The position numbers and the translations under genes were made by a program. Shown here piece by piece: positions 8,718 through 17,077 of a DNA stretch of 64,000 nt (positions are counted from its first letter, which is position 1; each line of letters starts with the position of its first letter). The stretch spans positions 4,526,001 through 4,590,000 of the forward strand of contig AP025179.1 in assembly GCA_021654635.1 (NCBI GenBank), in the 5' to 3' direction. The stretch is from Mycobacterium kiyosense. Lineage in GTDB: Bacteria; Actinomycetota; Actinomycetes; Mycobacteriales; Mycobacteriaceae. Under the pieces are notes generated by a model. The model was not told where the DNA came from. It did not search any database and saw only the letters and a list, made by a program, of their open reading frames with translations.

Positions 8718-9905
8718 ATGTCCGCGGTCTCGTCAAACACCCAACAACCGATGCTACCGCTCGTCCCCTCCGACGAAGACCGGATGCTGCGGGAGACCGT
8801 GTTCACCATCGCGTCCGGCTTCGGCCCGGCCTACTACAAGAAGGTCAACGACCAAGGGCGTTCACCGATCGAGCTCTGGAATGCTCTCGGAGACAAAGGA
8901 TTTCTCGGCGTCCACCTGCCCGAGGAATACGGCGGTGCGGGCCAGGGCCTGTTGCAGCTGACTGCCGTGCTCGAGGAGACGGCGGCCGCGGGCTGCCCCC
9001 TGCTGCGCCTGCTGGTCTCCCCCGGCATCATCGGCACGATCCTCAACCGGCACGCCACACCGGAGCAGAAAAACCGTTGGCTGCGCGGCATCGCCTCGGC
9101 GCAAATGCGATTCTCATTCGGGCTCACCGAGCCCGGAGCGGGGTCGAACTCGCACAACATCTCCACCACCGCCCGCAAGGAAGGCGACAGATACATCGTC
9201 AACGGTCAGAAGTACTACATCTCCGGGGTTGACGAGTGCGATGAGCTTCTGCTGGTCACCAAGACCGGCACAGATCAGAAGGGCAGGGGGCAGCTCACCC
9301 TGCTCATGGTGGATCCGCGCAGCCCAGGATTGACCATGCAGCCGATCGAAACCGCCCTCGAGGAACCGGAGAAGCAATTCACGCTGTTCTTCGACAATGT
9401 CGAGGTGCCCGTCGATCGCCTGATCGGCCAGGAGGGCCGCGGGCTGCAGGCAGCGTTCGACGGTCTGAATCCGGAGCGGATTCTCTCCGCGGCCGTCTCG
9501 GTCGGCATCGGCCGTTACGCACTGGACAAGGCCGCCGCGTACGCGCGCACCCGCACGGTGTGGGACGGTCCGATAGGCGCGCATCAGGCGATCGCGCACC
9601 CGCTGGCCGAGGGCAAGATCAAGTTGGAGTCGGCGGCGCTGATGACGCAACGCGCGGCGGCGCTCTACGACGCGGGGTTGCCGGCAGGAGAGGCCAGCAA
9701 CATCGCAAAACTCGCGGCCGCCGAGGCCGGTGTGTTCTGTCTGGATCACGCGATCCAGACCCACGGCGGCAACGGTGTCGCGCGTGACTACAACCTCACC
9801 AACTATTGGTTCCTGGCCAGGCTCTTGCTGATCGCACCCGTGTCGCGCGAGATGGTTCTCAACTTCGTCGCCGAACATTCCCTCGGTTTGCCCCGCTCAT
9901 ACTAA
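8718..9905 (+). CDS. Acyl-CoA dehydrogenase (FadE-like)
   Basis: FAD enzyme that would introduce an alpha,beta double bond into an acyl-CoA. The 395-residue protein contains GFLGVHLPEEYGGAG, the FAD/substrate motif FSFGLTEPGAGSN, the C-terminal HGGNGVARDYNL and the ending LGLPRSY. I start at the ATG at 8718 because GGAAGGA precedes it. The frame is open further upstream, but that would overlap the P450. It is paralogous to the enzyme at 11199-12395 (same ending) and to the partial gene at 1-664. Its operon partner is the P450 at 7445. The gene ends against a convergent P450, with a hairpin between. Confidence 0.95.
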   Translation: MSAVSSNTQQPMLPLVPSDEDRMLRETVFTIASGFGPAYYKKVNDQGRSPIELWNALGDKGFLGVHLPEEYGGAGQGLLQLTAVLEETAAAGCPLLRLLVSPGIIGTILNRHATPEQKNRWLRGIASAQMRFSFGLTEPGAGSNSHNISTTARKEGDRYIVNGQKYYISGVDECDELLLVTKTGTDQKGRGQLTLLMVDPRSPGLTMQPIETALEEPEKQFTLFFDNVEVPVDRLIGQEGRGLQAAFDGLNPERILSAAVSVGIGRYALDKAAAYARTRTVWDGPIGAHQAIAHPLAEGKIKLESAALMTQRAAALYDAGLPAGEASNIAKLAAAEAGVFCLDHAIQTHGGNGVARDYNLTNYWFLARLLLIAPVSREMVLNFVAEHSLGLPRSY

Positions 9906-9913
9906 CGGGCCGC

Positions 9914-9929
9914 GCGACCTAGCGGTCGC
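9914..9929. terminator. Hairpin between convergent genes
   Basis: GCGACC-TAGC-GGTCGC forms a 6-bp GC-rich stem with a tetraloop in the 26 bases between the stops of the convergent acyl-CoA dehydrogenase and P450 genes. There is no T tract, which is usual in mycobacteria. It could serve both directions. Confidence 0.45.
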
Positions 9930-9931
9930 CC

Positions 9932-11170
9932 TCACGCGGGTGTGATGGTGACCGGCAGCTGATATACACCGCGCGAGAACGCATCTCGCACATAGCTGAT
10001 GTCGCCGGCGGGGGTGATGTCCTTGGTGCGTCGCAGCAGTTCTTCGAGCAGGATCTTCATCTCCAGGCCCGCGACGTGCTTGCCGAGGCACTGATGCGGA
10101 CCGCGGCCGAAGCTGACGTGCGGATTCTTCTCGCGAGTCAAGTCAAAGACGTTGGGACTGTCGATGGCACGTTCGTCGAAGTTGCCCGAGGTGAACAGCA
10201 TCAGCACGATGTCACCTTCTTTGATCTGTTGGCCGTACAACTCGTGATCGGCGGTGGCGGTGCGCACCAGGTGGGTGAACGGGGTGGCGATGCGCACGAT
10301 CTCCTGGATGGCGGTGTTCGGGATGTCGTCGGCGTGCGCGCGCAGCCAGGCCATCTGCTCGGGGTTGCGCATCAGCTCGTGCATACCGTGGCTGAGCGCG
10401 GTACGGGTGCTCTCGGCGGCCCCGCTGGCCAGCAGGGCGACATTGCCCAACAGCTCGTCCTGGGAGATCACCTCGGCTCCCGCCTGCACCAGCTGAGTGA
10501 TCACGTCATCGCCGGGCTCGGCGCGCTTGATCTCAGCCAATTCGACCGCGTAGCCGAGTAAGTCGAAGATCGCCTGCAGCACGAATTCGAAGGAGGGGGT
10601 GATGCGGGTGTCGAATGGTGCCGCGAAGGTGTCCACCCAAGCGAAGAACTTCGCCCGGTCCCCCGACGGCACGCCCAGCACGTCACCCAGGGCCTCCATC
10701 GGCATGGTGTGCCCGATGTCGGTGACGAAGTTGAAGGTGCCCTTCTCCAAAGCGGCGTCGACGATGTTGACCGCGTATCCGCGGAACTTCTCCTCCAGCT
10801 TCTTGACCATGCCCGGAGTGAACGCCTTACTCATCACCCCGCGCTGGGTGCGGTGCTTGGCCCCGTCCATCGTCAACATCGCCGGCTTACCGCCGACGCT
10901 CGGGTCGAGTGGGCTGAACTTCCACATCAGCACGTGACCACGATCGGCCGCATACAGCTCCGAATTCTTGTCCACGGCCCAGATATCGGCATTGCGGCTG
11001 ACCACCCAGGCGCGCTCGATGAGCATCGGATCGTTGAATTCGTAGAGGTAACAAGGTTGCTCGTCGCGCAGGTACTTATACTGCTCCAACGGCAGCCCGA
11101 ATGTTGTCGGGTCGCCGTTGGCGTAGGTGTCCGCTTCCAGAACGCGGATGTCGGGCTTGGCTGTCGTCAT
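9932..11170 (-). CDS. Cytochrome P450 with Ser in the I-helix acid-alcohol position
   Basis: A 412-residue P450 with haem loop FGRGPHQCLGKHVA (axial Cys about residue 361) and K-helix EIVRIATP. The I-helix reads ASGAAESTRTA: the acid is Glu, and the residue after it is Ser where most P450s, including its paralogue at 7445, have Thr. Ser can still donate a proton, so activity is plausible but may be altered. It is the last gene of a leftward cluster (ligase 12392, acyl-CoA dehydrogenase 11199, this gene). This cluster mirrors the P450/acyl-CoA dehydrogenase pair on the other strand. The product is probably a hydroxylated lipid or its acyl-CoA. Confidence 0.95.
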   Translation of the reverse strand: MTTAKPDIRVLEADTYANGDPTTFGLPLEQYKYLRDEQPCYLYEFNDPMLIERAWVVSRNADIWAVDKNSELYAADRGHVLMWKFSPLDPSVGGKPAMLTMDGAKHRTQRGVMSKAFTPGMVKKLEEKFRGYAVNIVDAALEKGTFNFVTDIGHTMPMEALGDVLGVPSGDRAKFFAWVDTFAAPFDTRITPSFEFVLQAIFDLLGYAVELAEIKRAEPGDDVITQLVQAGAEVISQDELLGNVALLASGAAESTRTALSHGMHELMRNPEQMAWLRAHADDIPNTAIQEIVRIATPFTHLVRTATADHELYGQQIKEGDIVLMLFTSGNFDERAIDSPNVFDLTREKNPHVSFGRGPHQCLGKHVAGLEMKILLEELLRRTKDITPAGDISYVRDAFSRGVYQLPVTITPA

Positions 11171-11198
11171 CGGTGATTTCCTTGCCGTTCAGTAAGAC

Positions 11199-12395
11199 TC
11201 AGTAGGATCGAGGCAGTCCCAGCGTGTGCTCGGCGACATAGTTGAGCACCATTTCATGCGAAACCGGCGCGAACTTGATCATGCGTGCCAGCCAGTACAT
11301 GTCGGTCAAACCGTATTCGAGTGCAACACCGTTGCCGCCGTGGACCTGGATGGCGTGGTCGAGGCAATTCACACCGGCCTCGGCGGCGGCGTATTTCGCC
11401 ATGTTGGCCACTTCACCGACACCGGGATCCCCGACGTCGTACATCATGCACGCCTTCTGGACGAACAGACGCGCGGCCTCGAGTTCGATCTTCGCCTTGG
11501 CCAGCGGGTGCGCCACGGCCTGATGCGCGCCGATCGGCACACCCCACACATTGCGTTCCCGGGCGTACCGCACCGCCTTGTCGAGGGCGTAGCGGCCGAT
11601 GCCGATGGTTTGGATCGCGCCGAGAATGCGCTCCGGGTTGAGCCCGTCGAACACCGCGCGCAGACCCTCGTGCTCGTTTCCGATAAGGCGTTCGGCGCCG
11701 ACGGAGACGCCGTCGAAGAACAGGGTCCACTGCTGATCGGGAACCTCCACCGCGGTCGGAACATGTTGGCGGGCCAACCCTTCCGCGTTGGGATCAACGA
11801 CGAATAACGACAACAATCCCCGCCCGTCCGGCCGCTTACCCGTGCGCGCCACCACCACGATCTGGTCGGCGCTCTCCACGCCGGAGATGAACGTCTTGGT
11901 TCCGCGCAGCACCCACTGGTCGCCGACCTTTTCCGCCACCGTGCTGATGTTGTGGGAGTTCGAGCCGGCGTCGGGCTCGGTGATCGCGAACGAGAACTTC
12001 ATTGCGCCGCTGGCGATTCCCTCCAGCCAGGCATCCTTTTGCCCGGTTGTCCCGTACTTCGCGATCAACTGCCCGCAAATCGCCTGGGAGAACACCAACG
12101 GCACCATGGGACAACCCGCCGCCGCAAGCTCCTCGGCTACGATCATCAGCGTCCACAGGCTCTGGCCACCGCCGCCATACTCGACCGGCAGACACACCCC
12201 AAGGAATCCCTGCTCCCCCAGGGCATTCCACAGCTCCGACGCCGACCCGCCGTTACGCACCTGCTGCATGAAGTACGAGTGCCCGAAGCTCTGCGCGATC
12301 TGCGCGACGCTGTCCCGGAGCATCTTTTCTTCGTCCGACGGCACCAACCGCATAACCGGTTCGGCGCCGAGAGCGTCTTGGGTGATTCCCGTCAT
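11199..12395 (-). CDS. Acyl-CoA dehydrogenase (FadE-like)
   Basis: A 398-residue flavoprotein with GFLGVCLPVEYGGGG, FSFAITEPDAGSNSH, HGGNGVALEYGL and the ending LGLPRSY. It is paralogous to 8718-9905. The ATG (12393-12395) overlaps the stop of the acyl-CoA ligase in an ATGA junction, so the two are translationally coupled: the ligase would make the CoA ester that this enzyme desaturates. The P450 follows 28 bases downstream. Substrate chain length is not deducible. Confidence 0.95.
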   Translation of the reverse strand: MTGITQDALGAEPVMRLVPSDEEKMLRDSVAQIAQSFGHSYFMQQVRNGGSASELWNALGEQGFLGVCLPVEYGGGGQSLWTLMIVAEELAAAGCPMVPLVFSQAICGQLIAKYGTTGQKDAWLEGIASGAMKFSFAITEPDAGSNSHNISTVAEKVGDQWVLRGTKTFISGVESADQIVVVARTGKRPDGRGLLSLFVVDPNAEGLARQHVPTAVEVPDQQWTLFFDGVSVGAERLIGNEHEGLRAVFDGLNPERILGAIQTIGIGRYALDKAVRYARERNVWGVPIGAHQAVAHPLAKAKIELEAARLFVQKACMMYDVGDPGVGEVANMAKYAAAEAGVNCLDHAIQVHGGNGVALEYGLTDMYWLARMIKFAPVSHEMVLNYVAEHTLGLPRSY

Positions 12396-14056
12396 GTCTT
12401 CCTCGCTTCTTGTCTCATCGATTGTTGTGTCTCACCGGCTGGAATTCGTTGAGCCCCTTCGAAGTCCCACACGTTCTCGTCGACTGGTCGTTCCCGCAGC
12501 CGGTATTTCATGACCCGCCCGACGGCGGTTCGCGGAAGATCGTCGAGAAACTCGACGTAGCGTGGTATTGCGTAGGACGGCACCTGCTCGCAGAAGAACG
12601 CGAAGAGTTCCTCGGGCGTGATCGCGGCCCCTTCGGCCAGCACGATGCACGCCTTGACGTCGTCTTCGCTCAACGCGGATGCCACACCGTGCACGGCGAC
12701 GTCAACCACCTTGGGATGCGCCCGGATGGCTGCTTCCACCTGCATGCTCGAGATGTTCTCTCCGCGGCGGCGCAGCGCGTCCTTCCTGCGGTCGATGAAC
12801 TCGAGTTGCCCGCTGGGCAGGAAGCGGCCGGAGTCGCCCGTGTGGTACCACAGGTTGCGGAAAGCCCGCAGCGTGGCATCCGGTTGATCCCAGTAGCCGT
12901 CGAACATGACGAAGCGGCCCCTAGGCCGGATCGCGATCTCCCCGACCTGCCCTCGCGGCACCGGACGGTCATCGTCGTCAAGCAATGCAAGTTCCAGGTC
13001 GTCCACGGGAGCGCCGCAACCGGCCATGTCACGTGCGTCGGACAGACGCGTGCAGGTGATCGGCATGCATTCGGTCTGTCCGTACATCTGCCCATGCGGA
13101 ATGATTCCGAACCGGTCCCGAAATGCCTGCTGCGACTGCGGCGCCAATGGCGCGACGACCATGGTCCTCAGTCGGTGCGCCCGGTCCGCTGGGCTCGGCG
13201 GTGTTGCCAACAGCGCGTTACCCATGGCCCCGACGGCGAAGGCAACCGTCGCGTTCACCTCGGCCGCGCGGGTCATGAAGTTCCGGGCACTGAACGCAGG
13301 TTCGATCACTGCCGGGATCGCGTAGACCAATCCCCCGATGAGGCTGCTGAACATTGCTGCGGCATGAAACATCGGCAGTGTCGTGAACAGCACGTCGTGT
13401 TCGGTCACCTCCACACCGCGTCCGACGGCCAGCGCGGCGCGTTGGTAGTAGCCGTGGCTGAGCAGGCAGCCCTTCGGGAATCCGGTGGTCCCCGAGGTGT
13501 ACATGATCGTCATGGTGTCGCTCGGATTCACCGTTACCCGAGGAGTTTTCGCGCTCGTCGTGACGAACTCCGAATAGCTGGTCCACTCGATGCCGACCAG
13601 TTCGCCTCCGCCCCGCCCGCCGTCGAGCAGAACGCACAGCCGAAGGTCGGTCAGCCCGGGCAGAACCGGAGCGAGGGCGCAGGCGCATTCAGCGTCCACC
13701 ACAACGATCGAAGCCCCCGACTGGCTGAGCTGATAGCGCAGGAAATCACCCTTCAACGCCGCGTTAAGTGGCACCTGGATCGCGCCGAGCTTGGCCAATC
13801 CGAAGAACAGTTCCGCGACCTCCGGCCTGTTCGGCGTCAACAGTGCCACCCGGTCACCGGCACGCACACCATTGGCATGCAGAGCCGAGGCAACCGCGTC
13901 CGAGCGGGCATCGAGTTCGGCGAACGTGAACCCGCGTCCGCTCACGGTCAGGTACGCCCGATCGGGAAGTTCCGCCGCCCTGACCCGCAGTAGCTCGCCG
14001 AGCGAAAGCATCTGCCCGGTTCCAGGTACGGCTCGCACGGCCGTGTGCTGCTCCAC
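12392..14056 (-). CDS. AMP-binding acyl-CoA ligase (FadD-like)
   Basis: ATP-dependent activation of a carboxylic acid to its CoA thioester through an acyl-adenylate. The 554-residue protein has the phosphate-binding loop YTSGTTGFPKG, the YHTGDSG motif and the hinge DRRKDALRRRGENISS of the ANL superfamily. It is the first gene of the leftward ligase, acyl-CoA dehydrogenase, P450 cluster. It is divergent from the enoyl-CoA hydratase at 14138 across an 81-base region with a TTATATG-CT-CATATAA palindrome, so both are probably controlled by the TetR encoded at 15023. Confidence 0.95.
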   Translation of the reverse strand: MEQHTAVRAVPGTGQMLSLGELLRVRAAELPDRAYLTVSGRGFTFAELDARSDAVASALHANGVRAGDRVALLTPNRPEVAELFFGLAKLGAIQVPLNAALKGDFLRYQLSQSGASIVVVDAECACALAPVLPGLTDLRLCVLLDGGRGGGELVGIEWTSYSEFVTTSAKTPRVTVNPSDTMTIMYTSGTTGFPKGCLLSHGYYQRAALAVGRGVEVTEHDVLFTTLPMFHAAAMFSSLIGGLVYAIPAVIEPAFSARNFMTRAAEVNATVAFAVGAMGNALLATPPSPADRAHRLRTMVVAPLAPQSQQAFRDRFGIIPHGQMYGQTECMPITCTRLSDARDMAGCGAPVDDLELALLDDDDRPVPRGQVGEIAIRPRGRFVMFDGYWDQPDATLRAFRNLWYHTGDSGRFLPSGQLEFIDRRKDALRRRGENISSMQVEAAIRAHPKVVDVAVHGVASALSEDDVKACIVLAEGAAITPEELFAFFCEQVPSYAIPRYVEFLDDLPRTAVGRVMKYRLRERPVDENVWDFEGAQRIPAGETQQSMRQEARKT

Positions 14057-14102
14057 GTCCGGCTTCCTCCTCGATGATCGCGACTCGCATGAAGCGACAA
14101 AT

Positions 14103-14135
14103 TTATATGCTCATATAATTTGGGTTACCATATAA
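14103..14135. promoter_or_regulatory. Divergent operator TTATATG-CT-CATATAA plus extra half-site
   Basis: A perfect inverted repeat (7-bp arms, 2-base spacer) at 14103-14118 lies between the divergent ligase and enoyl-CoA hydratase genes. A further CATATAA half-site at 14129-14135 ends two bases before the hydratase ATG. TATAAT at 14114-14119 could be a -10 box overlapped by the operator. AT-rich dyads of this type contrast sharply with the high-GC surroundings. The TetR gene at 15023, downstream in the hydratase operon, is the likely ligand-responsive repressor. Confidence 0.6.
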
Positions 14136-14137
14136 GC

Positions 14138-15004
14138 ATGGCGACGGAGAAGCAACAAGGCAGCGCGGACGACCGCCGAGATGTACTGGTGGAGCGCCAT
14201 AACACCACGATCGTGGCCCGGCTGAATCGTCCCCAGCACGGCAATTCCGTTCAGGGAACCCTGATGCGGGATCTGCTCGACGCATTCGAGACCGCCGATG
14301 GCGACGACAGCGTGCGAGCGATCGTCACCATCGGCGAGGGATCCACCTATTGCGTCGGCGCGGACCGCGACGTGCTCGGGCGCGTCACTTCCGAGGGCGG
14401 AATCGATTTCCAGGAGCTCGGATACCAGGGCGACCTCGGTGGAGATTGGGGGATGCCGGCACTCTCGGCAGTGCAACGGCGCTCCGACACTCTCGGATTC
14501 GGACGCTGGGTCACCCGCATTCTCGATGTCTCGACCCCGACCATCGCGGCGATCAACGGCGGCACAGCAGGCGGCGGCCTGGCACTTGCGCTGTTGCACG
14601 ACATCCGAATTGCATCGAGAACTGCCAAGTTTGCTCCGGTCTTCGTGGCGCTCGGCGTTTCTCCGGAGCTGGGAGTGAGCTGGCTGCTGCCCCGGATCGT
14701 GGGCTGGCCCAAGGCTTTTGACCTGCTCACCCGGGTTCGTCCGATTGATGCCGACGAAGCGCTCGAAATCGGACTTGTCGAGGCAGTCGTCGAGCCGCAC
14801 GAGTTGCTCGACGCCGCGCTGGCCCGTGCGGCGCACTTCGCCCAGCTGCCGAAGGTCTCGGTCCGGATGGTCAAGCGACTGCTGCGGCAATCGACGGAAT
14901 CCACCCTTCAGACGCAGCTCGAGCGTGAATGGCATAATCAGACGAACCTTTTCAGCTCGCCGGAAATCGGCGCCGCCGCGAAAGCCTACCTTGACCGCCT
15001 CTAG
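14138..15004 (+). CDS. Enoyl-CoA hydratase/isomerase family protein
   Basis: Crotonase-fold protein of 288 residues that would hydrate or isomerise an enoyl-CoA. It shows the oxyanion-hole segments STYCVGADRDVL and AAINGGTAGGGLALALLHD and the FVALGVSPELGVSWLLPR loop, where the catalytic acidic residues sit. The ATG at 14138 (MATEKQQ) is chosen over an upstream in-frame TTG because that codon falls inside the operator palindrome. No clear Shine-Dalgarno sequence is visible, so the leader may be very short. The TetR gene follows after 18 bases. Confidence 0.92.
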   Translation: MATEKQQGSADDRRDVLVERHNTTIVARLNRPQHGNSVQGTLMRDLLDAFETADGDDSVRAIVTIGEGSTYCVGADRDVLGRVTSEGGIDFQELGYQGDLGGDWGMPALSAVQRRSDTLGFGRWVTRILDVSTPTIAAINGGTAGGGLALALLHDIRIASRTAKFAPVFVALGVSPELGVSWLLPRIVGWPKAFDLLTRVRPIDADEALEIGLVEAVVEPHELLDAALARAAHFAQLPKVSVRMVKRLLRQSTESTLQTQLEREWHNQTNLFSSPEIGAAAKAYLDRL

Positions 15005-15022
15005 AACCCGGGTCGGACTGTC

Positions 15023-15661
15023 ATGAGCCAAGCGGACCTCGCCGCTGGCGAGAACGGTCGCGAACGAGGGAAACGGCTACGCGCTCAACGTATTCTCAGT
15101 GCGGCCCGAGATCTGATTCACGAACGGCCCGACGACAGCCCCACCATTCCCGAAGTCGCGGCGCGTGCCGGCGTGGCCCCGATGACCATCTTCAACCTGA
15201 TCGGAACCCGGGACGACCTGTGGGCCGCATTGGCCAACGAGTCACTGGCCGAATGGCAGGATGTCGCGTCTGAGGTAGCGGATCCACACCAGCGCGCCCG
15301 CAAGATCGTCGACGAGGTGATGCGCATCATCAGCGCCGAAGCTCCCGTCTGGCGTGCGCTGGTTTCAGGGTGGCGCGACAGCGGTCGCGTCCTGGAGCGC
15401 GAACCCAGCGGTGCACTCGTCGCGTGCCTGCGACAGGCGGCCGATGAGGGCCACCTCGCGCCCGGCGTCGACGTGCGCCGCCTCGGCGCGATGATCTTCA
15501 GCGGCCTGGTCGGAATCGTTCATCAGTGGGCCGCCGGCCTGATCGGTGATCGGGCGATGCGCAGACGTGCCCGCGATCTCGTCGACATCGCCTTCGCCGC
15601 CGGTCGTCCCGACCACACTTCGCCGAGCTGGGACCTGAGCTCCGGCCGAGCAGTAGAGTAA
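15023..15661 (+). CDS. TetR-family transcriptional regulator
   Basis: A 212-residue TetR protein with the HTH SPTIPEVAARAGVAPMTIFN at about residues 45-64 and a helical C-terminal domain. It lies 18 bases after the enoyl-CoA hydratase on the same strand, so it is co-transcribed and probably autoregulated through the TTATATG-CT-CATATAA site at 14103. The recognition helix reads APMTIFNLIG rather than the common Y-x-H-F form. Confidence 0.88.
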   Translation: MSQADLAAGENGRERGKRLRAQRILSAARDLIHERPDDSPTIPEVAARAGVAPMTIFNLIGTRDDLWAALANESLAEWQDVASEVADPHQRARKIVDEVMRIISAEAPVWRALVSGWRDSGRVLEREPSGALVACLRQAADEGHLAPGVDVRRLGAMIFSGLVGIVHQWAAGLIGDRAMRRRARDLVDIAFAAGRPDHTSPSWDLSSGRAVE

Positions 15662-16096
15662 CGCCGGATCCAACAGACGGCGCCACCATCGAGCCCTGGA
15701 CGAGCGGTCGCGCAACATCCGCAACGCACCCGTTGGTTAACGTTTCCTCACTCCTTTCGGTCAGGCCTGCACCGACGGATCTTGCTCACCACTAATCATT
15801 CATCAGGAGGCATAGATCTGATGAGAGAACTTTCGTTCACACCGAGGAGTGCGAATATCCGAGGCGCAAGTTAGTAGACATTATGTCCTGTAGTGCCTAG
15901 AGTAACTGCTATGCGCGCGCCGCAGTCCGAGGCCGCAGTCCGAGGCCGCAGGCCGAGCGCTCGATAACGCCGCGACGCATCGGAAAGAGCCCCCCTACGA
16001 ACCGATTTCAGCGCTTAGCATCGCCGGAGGTGGCTTCGGCACAGCTGAGACTTCGGAGCGCCCATGCCGAACAAGTTGCGCAGAAAGGACGTCGCG
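15662..16096. other. Intergenic region of 435 bases before the CrtC-like gene
   Basis: No full gene is visible. AGGAGG at 15806-15811 stands ten bases before an ATG at 15822 that opens only about twenty codons, possibly a leader peptide. An AGACA-TTA-TGTCC dyad lies at 15876-15888 and three 13-base direct repeats at 15921-15957. These suggest a regulated promoter for the gene at 16097. Confidence 0.4.
15921..15957. repeat. Tandem 13-base direct repeat, about three copies
   Basis: CGCAGTCCGAGGC occurs twice in immediate succession (15921-15933 and 15934-15946), followed by an 11-base diverged copy CGCAGGCCGAG (15947-15957). It lies in the promoter region of the CrtC-like gene. It may be a slippage product or a set of binding sites. 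Confidence 0.6.
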
Positions 16097-16984
16097 ATGA
16101 CCGAGACTCTCACCACCGAGTGGGGGCAGCTGGCCCACCCCATCCGGACCGACCACCCCGGCGCGGGCAAGCCGCCGTGGAAAGACAACGCGTACCTTGC
16201 GTTCTGGGATCCGGTCAACGGTATCAACGGTGTGGTCCATGCCTCGACTTCGCCGAATGCCGAGGGCCGGCGGGTACGCGCGAGCATCGCCATCGGCGGC
16301 GTCAGCGCCGAGGTGGCCGAGGATCCCCCAGCTGGGTCTTACGAGACACCGTCGATCGCCTTCGACCTCGACGGTAAGGTCACCGTGCGGTCCAAAGACC
16401 TCGAGGCAGACCTGCGACTCGTCCCGCGCGGTGTTCCTGCGGACTACACGGCCGGCAAGATCATTCCCGAGCTGGTGCCCGGAGAACCACTACAGCATTT
16501 CCAGCAGGCGGCGATTGTCACCGGAAGTGTGACGGTCTGCGGAACCGAATCGGTTGTCGCGGGCGTCGGATTGCGCGACCGAACATGGGGCTACCGCGAC
16601 GAATCAGCAATGTTCCCAGAGTATATCGGCCTGATCGCGGACTTGGACGGCGAGATGCTGACGGTGATGAAGTTCGCCCACGCCGACGGCTCGGCCCGGG
16701 CCGAAGGGTTCCTGCTCGGCGAACACGCCCGTACGGTGACCGATCTGTCCCAGATCGCCCGCGACGCCTCAGGGCTGTTCGCCGCCGCCGAGATCACGAT
16801 CGAAGGCGGCGAGCATGTGACACTTCGGGCGACGCGCCGTACCGGTGGATTCTGGGTGCCGATGGGTTGGGAGCGGGTAGGTCCGACCATGAGCGCCTAC
16901 GACGAGTTCCTCGAACTCACCACCGGAAACGGTGGCACCGGACGGGGCCTGGTCGAGCAGGGAATCATCCGCAGGCTCGCATAG
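16097..16984 (+). CDS. CrtC/AttH-like lipocalin-fold protein
   Basis: A 295-residue protein without signal peptide. It carries the R-D-R-T-W-G motif (about residues 160-165), typical of the hydroxyneurosporene synthase (CrtC)/AttH superfamily of double lipocalin-like domains. This superfamily includes carotenoid hydratases and fungal Diels-Alderases. A role in hydration or cyclisation of a hydrophobic substrate is therefore conceivable but not shown. I start at the ATG at 16097 because GAAAGGA lies just upstream. A second protein with the same R-D-R-S-W motif is encoded at 34634-35680. Function unknown. Confidence 0.75.
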   Translation: MTETLTTEWGQLAHPIRTDHPGAGKPPWKDNAYLAFWDPVNGINGVVHASTSPNAEGRRVRASIAIGGVSAEVAEDPPAGSYETPSIAFDLDGKVTVRSKDLEADLRLVPRGVPADYTAGKIIPELVPGEPLQHFQQAAIVTGSVTVCGTESVVAGVGLRDRTWGYRDESAMFPEYIGLIADLDGEMLTVMKFAHADGSARAEGFLLGEHARTVTDLSQIARDASGLFAAAEITIEGGEHVTLRATRRTGGFWVPMGWERVGPTMSAYDEFLELTTGNGGTGRGLVEQGIIRRLA

Positions 16985-17077
16985 CCGCCAATTCGACCCG
17001 GTGCCCGGATCAGCGTTGGTCGATGGCGAACTGCGGCAACGCCTTATGGCGCCGCCTAATCGAACCGTGTCGAGGAC

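Noticed and set aside
12410..13993. A 527-codon open frame antisense to the acyl-CoA ligase
   Set aside because: No recognisable domain; the ligase on the other strand has all ANL motifs.
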